Part shown: in pieces, positions 7,919 to 16,670 of the stretch
Layout: every line of letters starts with the position of its first letter
Position numbering within the stretch: the first letter of the stretch is position 1
Origin: Planctomycetota bacterium
GTDB taxonomy: Bacteria; Planctomycetota; JAJSAM01; JAJVHW01
NCBI GenBank assembly: GCA_021776825.1
Contig: JAJFFG010000106.1
Span: 40,849-104,848 of the forward strand
Direction: 5' to 3'
Length of the DNA: 64,000 bases
Program-made: the position numbers and the translations under genes
The notes under the pieces: generated by a model
What the model was told of the DNA's origin: nothing
Seen by the model: only the letters and a program-made list of their open reading frames with translations
Databases searched by the model: none

Positions 7919-9852
7919 AGCAGGAGCAGTTCCTCGACGTCGTCAGCGAGGCCGAGGCACACGAACGGTTCGACGCCGCGTGCGCGCACGTGCTGCCGCA
8001 GACGGAGCGCGTTCCGCTTGATCGTGCTCTGAGCCGTGTGCTGGCCGAGGACGTCCGCGCCCCGGTCGACGTGCCGGGGTTCGATCGCAGCAACGTCGAC
8101 GGCTTTGCGGTCCGTGCCGCCGACACGTTCGGGGCCGAGGAACTGGAGCCGGTGCGCCTGGTGCACGACGCGGTCGCGATCGCGGCCGGGGTTGCGCCTC
8201 CGCCGGACTTCGAACTCGCTCCAGGGCATGCGGCGACGATCGCGACTGGCGGCGCGCTGCCGCGGGGCGCCGATGCGGTGGTCATGGTCGAGTACACGCT
8301 GCTCGACGACGGGCACGTCGTCATTCAGCGCGCGGTCGCGCCGGGCGGCGCAGTGACGTGGGCGGGAACGGACCTCGGCGTCGGCGATCTCGTGCTGCCG
8401 CGCGGGACGACGCTCTCCGCCCACGAGTGCGGCATGCTCGCGGCCGTTGGTGTGGCAGCGGTCAACGTCGTCCGGCGCCCACGCGTCGCCGTGCTCTCGA
8501 CCGGTGACGAGATCCGCGCGCCCGGCGAGCCGTTGCGCGTCGGCGACGTCTACGACGCGAACGGGCGCATCCTCGCGGACGCTGTCACCGAACTGGGGGC
8601 GCAGGCCCTGGCGTGTGGGATCGTGCCCGACGACGAGGCGTTGCTGGAGGCCGCGCTCCGCGAGCAGCTGCGGGTCGCGGACGTCGTGCTGCTCTCGGGG
8701 GGCACGTCGAAGGGCGCCGGTGATCTGAACTACCGCGTTGTCGAACGACTCGCGGCCGAGCTGCCGAAGTCGCCCGGGATCGTGGTCCATGGCGTCGCGT
8801 TGAAGCCGGGTAAGCCGGTGTGCCTTGCGGTCGTTGCGGGACGCCCCGTCATCGTTCTGCCGGGGTTCCCGACGTCCGCCATCTTCACATTCCACGAGTT
8901 CGTCGCGCCGCTTCTGCGTCGTCTCGGTGGGCGTCCGGGCGAGCGCGCGGGGTTCGTGCACGCGGTGGCTCCATTGCGCATCGAGTCGGTCGTGGGGCGC
9001 ACGCACTACACGTTGGTTGGGCTCCTCGACGGAGCCGATGGGCTGGCGGCGTATCCGCTCGGTGCCGGTTCGGGCAGCGTGAGCGCGTTCGCTCGCGCAG
9101 ACGGGTTCGTCCGCATCCCGCACGACGAGGAGTACGTCGCGTCCGGGACGCGGCTCGCTGTTCGTCTGCTCGGGCGTGAGGTTCGGCCAGCGGCACTCGT
9201 CGCGGTGGGCAGCCACTGCATCGGGCTCGACGCGCTCCTCGGTCTCGTCGGCGCGCAGGGGCACCGCACCAAGTCGGTCGTCGTCGGATCGCAGGGTGGA
9301 TTGCATGCGCTCGCACGGGGCGAGGGCCACGTGGCCGGCGTCCACCTCCTCGACGAGGAGTCGGGCGTCTACAACACGCCGTTCCTGCCGGACGGCGTGA
9401 CGGTGCTCGGCGGCTACGGGCGTCGTCAGGGCGTCGTCTTCCGCCGCGACGATCCGCGCTTCGCTGCCGACGCGTCGCCCATCAACCTCGTCCGCACCGC
9501 GAATGCCGCGGGGGCTCGGATGGTGAACCGGAACGCCGGCAGCGGCACGCGCGTGCTCGTCGATGCGCTCCTCCGCGACGCGGAGGGGCATCGTCCCGAC
9601 GGGTATCAGGCCCAGGCCCGCAGTCACAACGCAGTGGCCGCTGCAGTGGCGCAGGGGCGTGCGGACTGGGGGGTGACGCTGGACGTGCTGGCGACGGCCA
9701 ACGGGCTCGGGTTCGCATTCCTGCGGGAGGAGCGCTACGAGCTGGTCGCGCGGGATGCGGTGATCGACGACCCGGCGGTGGTGGCGTTGCGGGCGGCGCT
9801 GACCGGCGATGCCGGGCGTGCCGTGTTACAGGGGATGGGGTTCGTGGTCTGA
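7915..9852 (+). CDS. MoeA with C-terminal PBP-like domain
   Basis: A 645-aa protein. Residues 1-~410 are MoeA (GFDRSNVDGFAVRAADTF, ALPRGADAVVMVEYT, LSTGDEIRAPGE, LSGGTSKGAGDLNYRV, LPGFPTSAI). The last ~220 residues form a periplasmic-binding-protein-like fold seen in a known MoeA subgroup (VAVGSHCIGLDALLG, AGVHLLDEESGVYN, RMVNRNAGSGTRVLVD, AVAQGRADWGVTLDV). No signal peptide, so the binding-like domain is cytoplasmic and may bind oxyanion or pterin. GTG 7915 overlaps the upstream stop by 4 bp; the longer frame upstream is a shadow. Having two MoeA proteins in a tungstate operon suggests specialisation between metals, as proposed in other organisms with paired MoeA. Confidence 0.85.
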   Translation: MKQEQFLDVVSEAEAHERFDAACAHVLPQTERVPLDRALSRVLAEDVRAPVDVPGFDRSNVDGFAVRAADTFGAEELEPVRLVHDAVAIAAGVAPPPDFELAPGHAATIATGGALPRGADAVVMVEYTLLDDGHVVIQRAVAPGGAVTWAGTDLGVGDLVLPRGTTLSAHECGMLAAVGVAAVNVVRRPRVAVLSTGDEIRAPGEPLRVGDVYDANGRILADAVTELGAQALACGIVPDDEALLEAALREQLRVADVVLLSGGTSKGAGDLNYRVVERLAAELPKSPGIVVHGVALKPGKPVCLAVVAGRPVIVLPGFPTSAIFTFHEFVAPLLRRLGGRPGERAGFVHAVAPLRIESVVGRTHYTLVGLLDGADGLAAYPLGAGSGSVSAFARADGFVRIPHDEEYVASGTRLAVRLLGREVRPAALVAVGSHCIGLDALLGLVGAQGHRTKSVVVGSQGGLHALARGEGHVAGVHLLDEESGVYNTPFLPDGVTVLGGYGRRQGVVFRRDDPRFAADASPINLVRTANAAGARMVNRNAGSGTRVLVDALLRDAEGHRPDGYQAQARSHNAVAAAVAQGRADWGVTLDVLATANGLGFAFLREERYELVARDAVIDDPAVVALRAALTGDAGRAVLQGMGFVV

Positions 9853-9905
9853 GGGCTGCGGGGGGGCGTCGCCCGGCGCGGCCCGCCGACGGGCGCGAAT
9901 CGTCC

Positions 9906-9948
9906 ACGGCGCCGTAGGGGCGGAGCCCCTGCTCCGCCCCGCCGACGC
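9906..9948. repeat. GC-box palindromic repeat
   Basis: The core GGGGCGGAG-CCCCTG-CTCCGCCCC is a near-perfect palindrome, preceded by ACGGCGCCGTA and followed by GCCGACGCG. A near-identical unit is at 44377-44419; related boxes are at 10147-10182, 44633-44658 and 44696-44732. It could act as a bidirectional terminator between the convergent genes. Confidence 0.75.
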
Positions 9949-10146
9949 GCGTCGCTCGGGCGGGGTCGGTGGACGGCGGTCCCCGAGCGACCCTGGATGA
10001 TCGGACGGCGACCGGCGATCGACGTCGCTGCTCGAGGACACCGGCGGGCCACGATCGATTGCCGCGGACCTTGTCGACCGATGGCCGTCCGCATCGCGCG
10101 AGTCGTCCGCGGAGCGCCATCGGACCCGCCTGGCGCGCGCACCCCA

Positions 10147-10182
10147 GCGGGCGGGGTGGACCAGGGGGTCCGCGCCTACAGC
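10147..10182. repeat. GC-box palindromic repeat, inverted and degenerate
   Basis: Read on the minus strand this has CTGTAGGCGCGGACCCCCTG followed by GTCCACCCCGCCCGC, a degenerate copy of the box at 9906-9948. The two boxes face each other in the same spacer. Confidence 0.6.
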
Positions 10183-10264
10183 GTCACGGCGCGCTGGCGC
10201 GCGCCGGACAGACTGGGCGTGTGGCTGCGCCACACGGCGGCGGTGATCGGGGTCGTTGGCTGGC

Positions 10265-12121
10265 TCAGAATCCCGCTTCGGCGACCATCGCGTCAAACCG
10301 CCCGATCACCGCCTTCTGGACCTCTCCGAAGAACTCTTCGGTGTTGAAGTACGGCAGGCCGATCTGCTCGTGGTCGACGTGCGACTCCTTCGGCAACGAG
10401 TAGTCGTCGTCGGAGAAGCCCTGGTCGCGCTCGATCTTGTAGCCGCGCAGGAACGTGCGCATCACCGTGGCGCTCAGCGTCGCCGCGTCGATGTCGAGCT
10501 CCGTGAGCGCGCGGATCGCGGTCACCATCTGCTCGTCGCCGATTGCACAGAACTTGCAGACGCCGAGCAGGTCGTCGCGCATGATCTTCGGCCCGCGGTT
10601 GGTGATGGCGTCGACCCAGTAGTCGACGCTCGTCTCACGCTCGTACAGGTAGATCAGGTACGTGCGCATCGACATGTGGCCACCGGCCAGCGCGAACGGG
10701 TAGCCGGGGTTGTGGTGCGGCAAGTACGCCGGCAACTCCATGCCCTTGCAGTGCATCGCGTAGCCGGTGTCGCCGAGCCCCTCCGAGGCGCGCTTGCAGC
10801 CCTGGCCCAGGATCCCGAGTTGCCCGGTGCCGATCTCCTCGACGACGCGGTGCGCCATCTCGAAGTCGCCGTACGACAGGCCGTGTGCGATCGGCGTGTC
10901 GGGGTGGCGCTTGTTGTACTCCATGGCGTACGAGAGGCTGACGCCGCACGACACGGAGTCCATGCCCATCTCGTCGACCAGCTCCACCAGCGTGCAGGCC
11001 TGGTCGAGATCGAAGATGCCGATGTTCGACGCCAGGAGGTTCAACGGCTCGAAGTCGAGCTTCGCCCGGAACTTGCCCGCCTTGCCGTCCTCGTTCTTGT
11101 CGTAGACGTTCTTGTGGCAGCGGATGCCGCAGCGGTAGCAGGCCTCGTCCTTGACGACGAACGGCTGCTCCGCCTCGACGCGATCACGCCAGAGCGGGAA
11201 CGAGATCTCGGTGCCCGTCGGCACGAAGTTCATCTCCGGCATCGCGTGCACCGGATTCAGGCCCTCGTAGTTGGCCCACGTCCCGCCGCCGCCGTCCTTC
11301 TTCTTGTCCCGGAAGCGAGCGCTGCCCTTGCCGCGCGCGACCTCCATGTTGATGGCCTTCATCGCCGGGTGCTGCGGCGTCGGCCGCGGGTCGGCGACAT
11401 CGGCCACGATGCCGAGCAGGTTCTTGGAGCCCATGACGCCACCGATGCCACCGCGTCCGCAGAAGCGGGGCTTCGGATCCCCGGACTTCAACTGGTTCGC
11501 GGTCGACAGCGCGATGGCTGCGTAGCGGACGGACGCGTAGTTCTCACCACCCGGGCCAAGGACGGCGAAGTGCGCGTTCGGGAACTCCGCGTACAGGGTC
11601 TGGATCTTGTCGTTGACGTGTTTGCCAACCAGGCCCGACGCATCGTGGAACGAGAAGGCGACGCCACCGGGTGCCGACTCGTCTGCCGCGAGACGGAGGT
11701 ACGACGCGTTCTCCAGGCGTCCCGTGAAGATCACTTCGTCGATGCCGAGCGCGCGCAGTTTGACCCCGAATTTGCCACTGCCGGCCGTCCACATCGCGCC
11801 GGGCTTGCCGCTCGAGCCGGTCTTGAGCGGCGAGTACGCGTGGAAGAACGTGCGCAGTCCCGTCATGAACGCGGTGCCGGAGAGCAGACCGAGGTTGAGG
11901 ATCAACGTCGCGGCCGGATCGTAGGCGTCGTCGACGGCGCAGTCGGCGAGCAGCTTGTAGCCGCGCGCGGCGCCGCCGAACACGTCCTCGACGTCCTGGC
12001 ATTGCGCGCGCTCGTTGCGCACGGCGCCGGTGTCGAGATCCACGTAGAACCGATTGATCGTGAAGTCGCTCGGCTGCTTGGACGCCGGTACCTCGACCGT
12101 GGCGGACTCGTCGCTGCTCAT
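10265..12121 (-). CDS. aor: Aldehyde:ferredoxin oxidoreductase-family tungstoenzyme
   Basis: A 618-aa protein of the AOR family, enzymes carrying a bis-pterin tungsten centre and one [4Fe-4S] cluster that oxidise aldehydes with ferredoxin. Cluster ligands are CYRCGIRC (C328, C331, C335) plus C522 in LGVCKFC. Pterin-binding signatures are CGRGGIGGVMGSKN and DEMGMDSVS (383-391). The usual E-x-x-A-x-DPRG stretch is altered here to GMELPAYLPHHNPGY, so substrate may differ from classical AOR. The start is firm: GGAGGG lies ~6 nt upstream of the ATG. It is convergent with the tup-moe operon, which would provide its metal and cofactor. Cytoplasmic; the electron acceptor is not evident nearby. Confidence 0.88.
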   Translation of the reverse strand: MSSDESATVEVPASKQPSDFTINRFYVDLDTGAVRNERAQCQDVEDVFGGAARGYKLLADCAVDDAYDPAATLILNLGLLSGTAFMTGLRTFFHAYSPLKTGSSGKPGAMWTAGSGKFGVKLRALGIDEVIFTGRLENASYLRLAADESAPGGVAFSFHDASGLVGKHVNDKIQTLYAEFPNAHFAVLGPGGENYASVRYAAIALSTANQLKSGDPKPRFCGRGGIGGVMGSKNLLGIVADVADPRPTPQHPAMKAINMEVARGKGSARFRDKKKDGGGGTWANYEGLNPVHAMPEMNFVPTGTEISFPLWRDRVEAEQPFVVKDEACYRCGIRCHKNVYDKNEDGKAGKFRAKLDFEPLNLLASNIGIFDLDQACTLVELVDEMGMDSVSCGVSLSYAMEYNKRHPDTPIAHGLSYGDFEMAHRVVEEIGTGQLGILGQGCKRASEGLGDTGYAMHCKGMELPAYLPHHNPGYPFALAGGHMSMRTYLIYLYERETSVDYWVDAITNRGPKIMRDDLLGVCKFCAIGDEQMVTAIRALTELDIDAATLSATVMRTFLRGYKIERDQGFSDDDYSLPKESHVDHEQIGLPYFNTEEFFGEVQKAVIGRFDAMVAEAGF

Positions 12122-12235
12122 CTCTTCCCTCCTCGTCTTCCGCGGGAAGTGTAGCGCCGCGGGGGCGCCACTGACACGGGCACGGTGTCCGCGCCCATTG
12201 GTGTTCCGTGCGCCAGTCGCTGCCGTGCGAGCTCG

Positions 12236-12865
12236 CTACTCTCCGCGTTCGAAGTGAACCGTCAGGTTCCGAAGCTCGGGGTGAGTCGACTCGAACCCGA
12301 CGATGATCGGCTCGCCGGGGCTGACTCCGAGCTCTTCGCGCGTCACGAAGCGCACGGTGCCGTCTGCGAATCCGACGACGAGGCCGCCCGGGTGATGCGG
12401 CGTCCGACCGTCGGCGCCGCATCGGTCGCAGATGAGCCAGCCTTCGCCGTCGACTGCGAACGGATGGCGACGTAGGTTGCGAAACGCGTACGCGCCGAGG
12501 CGATCTAGGTCGGCCGGCCTGTCGAGGTAGAAGTCCTTCGACGTCAGGAGGTCCGCCAGATTGGGCAGGCTTGCCGCCTCCGGGTCCGACGGGCAGCGCA
12601 GTGCAGTCCAACGTTCACGCGGGAGATGCCCCAAGCGAGCGAGGGCTGCGAGGTGTGCCGAGCCGGAGTAAACCGCGCCCCCGTGGGTCCGGTCCGGGCG
12701 CTCGTACGCGGCGAGCAGCGCTCGCACGTTCTCCATGCACGCGTAGATCCTCCCGCGCTCGCGACCGCGGCGAGCGGCGCGCGATCCGATGACCGTCGCA
12801 CCCGCGGCGGCAATGAGGACGATCAATGTCAGGAGAAGCCCCCTCACAGGTGCGCTGCCCGCCAC
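12236..12865 (-). CDS. Pseudopilin-like protein with H-X9-DG motif (DUF1559-like)
   Basis: A 209-aa protein with an N-terminal hydrophobic segment (LLLTLIVLIAAAGATVIG, ~9-26) and no other membrane span. Near the C terminus HPGGLVVGFADGTVRFV shows exactly nine residues between His and Asp-Gly. This is the H-X9-DG signature of DUF1559 type-II-pseudopilin-like proteins that are expanded in Planctomycetes and relatives. It is shorter and more diverged than typical DUF1559 members, and the classic prepilin cleavage site is not clear. CDRCG in the middle could bind metal. Role unknown, probably envelope. It stands alone between AOR and a divergent lipoprotein gene. Confidence 0.65.
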   Translation of the reverse strand: MAGSAPVRGLLLTLIVLIAAAGATVIGSRAARRGRERGRIYACMENVRALLAAYERPDRTHGGAVYSGSAHLAALARLGHLPRERWTALRCPSDPEAASLPNLADLLTSKDFYLDRPADLDRLGAYAFRNLRRHPFAVDGEGWLICDRCGADGRTPHHPGGLVVGFADGTVRFVTREELGVSPGEPIIVGFESTHPELRNLTVHFERGE

Positions 12866-13088
12866 GCCGCGACGTGTCCGGCCACGTCCGCGTGGGAAGA
12901 GCCCAGATCGGCGACGGTCCGCTCCCGCGTACGCCCGGTGGTGCGCAAGATCGAACGGAGCAGCGTGGCGGCGATCGCAGGCACCCCGTCAGCGTAGCAC
13001 GACGAAAGAACGGCGGATCCCCGCGGTGGCGGCTCGAAGGCGACGGCGAACATCGGATCGCTGCACCTGCTGGACGATACGCTGAAGC

Positions 13089-15350
13089 GTGATGATCGAC
13101 GCGCGCGAGCCTGAGGTCAGCGTCGGGCGGCTTGTTCGCCATGGCAGGTGCGTCGCCGTCTCGCTCGCTCTTCTCGTATCCGGCTGCGGCGTCGGTCCGT
13201 CTGTCGTCGGCCATGAGGCCACCGCCGCTCGTGCGATCGGGGGGACTCCGAGTTCGCCCTTAGGCTCCATTGCTCCGCGGGCTGGTCCACTCGACAGCGC
13301 ATCGGTCCTCTCCATCGCCGCGGCGCCGGCGCTGCCCGCCAGCGCCTCGATCCAGCCGCGCCAGGTCGCCGGACAGGTCATCGATGCGGAGACGGGCGCT
13401 CCCATCGCCGGCGTGGTCGTCGCCGTGGGGCGTGTGCGGCGACATCGATCCCCGAATGCCGAGAGGCAGAATCCCACCGCAGCCAGCGATGCGCTGAAGT
13501 CGTCCGTGCTCTCTCGCGCGGGCGGTGAGTTCGTGATCGACCTTCCCGTCGCGCCGGAGTCGCATCGAGCCTGGCCTGGCCGGCCTCCGCTCTGGTTGGT
13601 CGCTCGGCATCCACGCCACGTGACGCGTGTCCGTGTGGTTCGCATGCTGCACGCGGATGCGGCCACCACCTATCTGCTCGAGATGGAGCCGGCGCCGGTC
13701 ATCGCCGGGCGAGTGATCGCGGCAGACGGAGATCCCGCGCCGAGCGTCGATGTCGAGATGGTGTACGCCTCGCGTGGAGCGAGCTGGGCGGAGCACCGTC
13801 CACAGCCGCGAATTCTCGGACCGGGAGAGCTGGCGACCACGCGCACCGACGCAGCGGGCACATTCGAACTCTCCGGCGCTCCACGCGGAGCGGAGGTGCT
13901 CGTCCGGGCACGCGCTCCAAGTGGAGTCTGGACGCGACCGGTGCGCGTGGTGGTCGGCGAGGAGACGCGACGGCTCACGCTGCAGACGTGGGTCGAGCCG
14001 TCGGTCTCCGTTTCGGTCCGCGATGAGAGTGGCCGGCGCGTGAACGACTGCGCGGTGAGCCTCTCGTGGCCGTCCGACACAGGCGACACCGTGAGCGTTG
14101 CCTCCACGGGCGCATCGCCGGCGGTGTTGCGCGCGACCTTCCTGGAACCCGCTCTTCTGCGCGTCGATGCCGATGGCGCACCGTCCCACGTCCAGGTCGT
14201 CGATCTGAGCGATGCGACGCTGACACTTCTGCGGGTGACGCTGCGGCCCTCGTCGCCGATCGAAGGCATCGTCGTGGACGATGCCGGGCGGCCTATCCCA
14301 GCCGCTGAACTCGTGCTGTGGGCGCCCACGGGTGACCCACGCTGGCGCGGGACCGTTCCGACGTGGTCCGTCCGATCCGGCACCGACGGACGGTTTCGAG
14401 TCGCGAACGCCCCACGCGGCGACGTGAAACTGGCGTGTGTTCTCTCCGGCTACGAGCGGACGGTCGAGACCGTTGCGGAGGACCGAGCGGAGACGCGGGT
14501 CGTGCTGCAGCGACTCGGCGGCGTCCGATGTACGTGGTCCGAGCGCGTAGCTGCGGACGATCTGGCGGTGACCGTTGTCGCCGCCGACGCACGCGACGAC
14601 GACTTGCCATGGGCGCCGGGACGGCGAACGGACTCCCGATTGTCGCCGGGATGGGGATGGCGAATGCGTTCGTCGGCAGACGTCAGCCAGCAGAGCGGGA
14701 AGCTGGAGATCCGGGGGCTCCCGCCGGGGAGCAGGCGCCTGTGGATCGGGATTCCCGGGACGTCTCCGCTACGACTCGATTCGCAGATCCGCGCCGGGTC
14801 CGTGGCGCAGGCGTCACTCGTGAGGCATCCGGCACCGGGGCCTCTGACGCTGAGGGTCATCGACACGCGCGATGCGCCGGTCCATGACGTTCAACTCAGT
14901 ATCTGGTCTCCCGTGCGGATGTGGTCGACCATCGCAACCGATGCGGATGGCGAGGTCCACGTCTCGCAGTTTCCGCGCGGACCGACGCTGATCTACGTAC
15001 GGGCGCCCGGCTACCACGGCGTCACGTCGCTCGTCGTCGATGAGTCCACGGAAGGCGCGCACGTGCGACTCGAGCCGGCGAGAGAGGTTCGCCTCCTGGC
15101 TCGTCGCGCGACTGGCGAGCCGCTCCCGTACTGCTACGTCCACGCGGTGGCGTCTCAGCGCGGGTGGGACTTCATCGCATCTGCCGAGACGGACGCTCGC
15201 GGCGTAGCGGCGTTCGAACTCGCGCCCGGCACGTACGTCGTCCGAGCCCGCACGGTCTTTGGCGAGCCCATCGGTGAGGCCACGCTCTCCGTCCCCCGCC
15301 ACGCCGAAGAACCCGAACGGATCGTCCGCGAAGGCGTGACATTCGACTAA
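13089..15350 (+). CDS. Large lipoprotein with carboxypeptidase-regulatory-like repeats
   Basis: A 753-aa exported protein; lipobox LLVSGC (Cys ~33) follows a basic N terminus. The rest is a string of beta-sandwich units resembling carboxypeptidase D regulatory (CarboxypepD_reg-like) domains, with recurring GxVxDaxtGaPIAGVVV-like openings (GQVIDAETGAPIAGVVVAVG at ~98, GRVIAADGDPAPSVDVEM at ~205, GIVVDDAGRPIPAAELVLW at ~395). Each is followed by TDAAGTFELSGAPRG- or TDGRFRVANAPRG-type turns. Such domains act as structural or carbohydrate-binding modules on the cell surface; no catalytic domain is visible. Start ATG 13089 is one of several possible. Function unknown. Confidence 0.7.
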   Translation: MMIDAREPEVSVGRLVRHGRCVAVSLALLVSGCGVGPSVVGHEATAARAIGGTPSSPLGSIAPRAGPLDSASVLSIAAAPALPASASIQPRQVAGQVIDAETGAPIAGVVVAVGRVRRHRSPNAERQNPTAASDALKSSVLSRAGGEFVIDLPVAPESHRAWPGRPPLWLVARHPRHVTRVRVVRMLHADAATTYLLEMEPAPVIAGRVIAADGDPAPSVDVEMVYASRGASWAEHRPQPRILGPGELATTRTDAAGTFELSGAPRGAEVLVRARAPSGVWTRPVRVVVGEETRRLTLQTWVEPSVSVSVRDESGRRVNDCAVSLSWPSDTGDTVSVASTGASPAVLRATFLEPALLRVDADGAPSHVQVVDLSDATLTLLRVTLRPSSPIEGIVVDDAGRPIPAAELVLWAPTGDPRWRGTVPTWSVRSGTDGRFRVANAPRGDVKLACVLSGYERTVETVAEDRAETRVVLQRLGGVRCTWSERVAADDLAVTVVAADARDDDLPWAPGRRTDSRLSPGWGWRMRSSADVSQQSGKLEIRGLPPGSRRLWIGIPGTSPLRLDSQIRAGSVAQASLVRHPAPGPLTLRVIDTRDAPVHDVQLSIWSPVRMWSTIATDADGEVHVSQFPRGPTLIYVRAPGYHGVTSLVVDESTEGAHVRLEPAREVRLLARRATGEPLPYCYVHAVASQRGWDFIASAETDARGVAAFELAPGTYVVRARTVFGEPIGEATLSVPRHAEEPERIVREGVTFD

Positions 15351-15452
15351 GACCTGGGCCGGCGACGCATCGTGGTCCGCCCGGCCGACGCGGTTGAGAT
15401 CGGCGCCAGAGGTCACGATCCGGCGGCGGTCGCGGCGCGGGCGCGACGCCGG

Positions 15453-16646
15453 TCACACGGGCCGGATTCGGGGCTTCCGTGGTGGGAAGATGTGCACCTC
15501 GCGGCGTGAGAGTGCTTCGGCGGCGAGCGCGTCCACGTCGTAGTGCTCCTCGGCCGCTCGCAAGCGGCCGACGGAGGTCGCCGTCGCCGGGTGCTTCGGG
15601 ACGAGCAGGCTGCAGCAGTCGAGGCCCGGCTTGATCGACTGCTCGTACGTGCCGATCTGCTTCGCCATGGCGATCACGTCGAGCTTGTTGGAGCCACTGA
15701 GCGGAGCCAGGATCGGCGGCGTCGCGGCGTCGTAGACCGCCGCCAGATTGGGCAGCGTCTGGGACGCTACCTGGCCGACCGAGTCGCCGACGACGGTCCC
15801 GAGGGCCTTCTGCTCGGTGCGCAGCAGCTCGGCCACGCGGAGCATGGCGCGGCGATAGAGCAGCATGCGGAGCTGGGCGGGCGCCTGGGCGATGATCTCC
15901 TGCTGGATCTCGTCGAACGGCACCATCTCGAGACGCAGCGGCTTCTGGTATCCCGAGAGGATCTCGGCCAGGCCGCGGACCTTCTCGTGAACGCCGTCAC
16001 CCGAGTACGACTGGTTCCAGAGGTGCAGCGCGATCACCTCGCAGCCGCGGAGCATCATCCGGTACGCGGCGACGGGCGAGTCGAGGCCGCCCGAGAGCAG
16101 CGCGACCACCTTGCCGTTCGAGCCGGTCGGTAGCCCGCCGGGGCCACTGCTGCGCGCGTCGTGGACGTAGCCGCGCTTCGAGTCCACCTCGACGAAGTAC
16201 GCGGTCTCGGGCGTGTGGACGTCGACCGGGCGGCCGGTGGCCTCGACGACGGCAGCACCGAGCTGTCGGGCGACGTCCATCGAGTCGAACGGCAGTGTCT
16301 TCTCGGAGCGTCGGGCGATGATCTTGAACGTGCCCGTGCGCTCGGCTGCGAGCGGCAGCACGGCCGCCGTCAGCGCGTCGATCGTCGGCTCGGTGCGGAT
16401 CGCCGCGCTGGTGCGGGCGATACCCGGCAGCCGCGCGACTGCGGCGAGGACTTCGGCCATCGATTCGGCGGCGACGTCCGCGAGGGGAAACGTCAGGCGA
16501 CCCTGCTCGCGCTTGACGGCGATCTCAGCCCACGGCTTCACGGCGCGCGCGATGTTTCTCGCGAGCGCTCGCTCGAACATCGCCCGGTTCCCGGACTTCG
16601 TGCCGATCTCGGCGTAGTGGATGACGCAGTGGTCGAAGGCGTGCAC
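15453..16646 (-). CDS. thiI: tRNA 4-thiouridine synthase
   Basis: A ~397-aa ThiI: N-terminal ferredoxin-like/THUMP region beginning HCVIHYAEIGTKSGNR, then a PP-loop ATPase domain with SGGLDSP. Later signatures are LWNQSYSGDGVHEK, VVGDSVGQVASQT, PLSGSNKLDVIAMAKQIGTY and LDCCSLLVPKHPAT. ThiI adenylates U8 of tRNA and inserts sulfur; in some bacteria it also serves thiazole synthesis. There is no C-terminal rhodanese domain, so sulfur must come from a separate persulfide donor. GTG at 16646 is preferred because it begins the family N terminus; an in-frame GTG at 16682 would overlap the divergent thioredoxin-like gene. Confidence 0.9.
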   Translation of the reverse strand: MHAFDHCVIHYAEIGTKSGNRAMFERALARNIARAVKPWAEIAVKREQGRLTFPLADVAAESMAEVLAAVARLPGIARTSAAIRTEPTIDALTAAVLPLAAERTGTFKIIARRSEKTLPFDSMDVARQLGAAVVEATGRPVDVHTPETAYFVEVDSKRGYVHDARSSGPGGLPTGSNGKVVALLSGGLDSPVAAYRMMLRGCEVIALHLWNQSYSGDGVHEKVRGLAEILSGYQKPLRLEMVPFDEIQQEIIAQAPAQLRMLLYRRAMLRVAELLRTEQKALGTVVGDSVGQVASQTLPNLAAVYDAATPPILAPLSGSNKLDVIAMAKQIGTYEQSIKPGLDCCSLLVPKHPATATSVGRLRAAEEHYDVDALAAEALSRREVHIFPPRKPRIRPV

Positions 16647-16670
16647 GCAGGGTCTGGTACCCTCCGCGCC

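Larger units (their letters stand above)
9853..10264. other. Gene-free spacer between convergent moeA-PBP and AOR genes
   Basis: About 410 bp with no credible gene. It holds two GC-box palindromes (9906-9948 and 10147-10182) and unique sequence that is recognisably related, partly in reverse orientation, to the spacer at 44340-44980. Shared blocks include GACCGATGGCCGTCCG and GATCGATTGCC. Interpreted as a copy of a dispersed composite repeat. Confidence 0.65.

Noticed and set aside
10256..12154. 632-codon plus frame opposite AOR
   Set aside because: Low-complexity Val/Arg/Asp/His composition; AOR motifs and a good ribosome site lie on the minus strand.
12989..13669. 226-codon minus frame before the large lipoprotein gene
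   Set aside because: Overlaps the signal peptide of the real gene in antisense; no motif.
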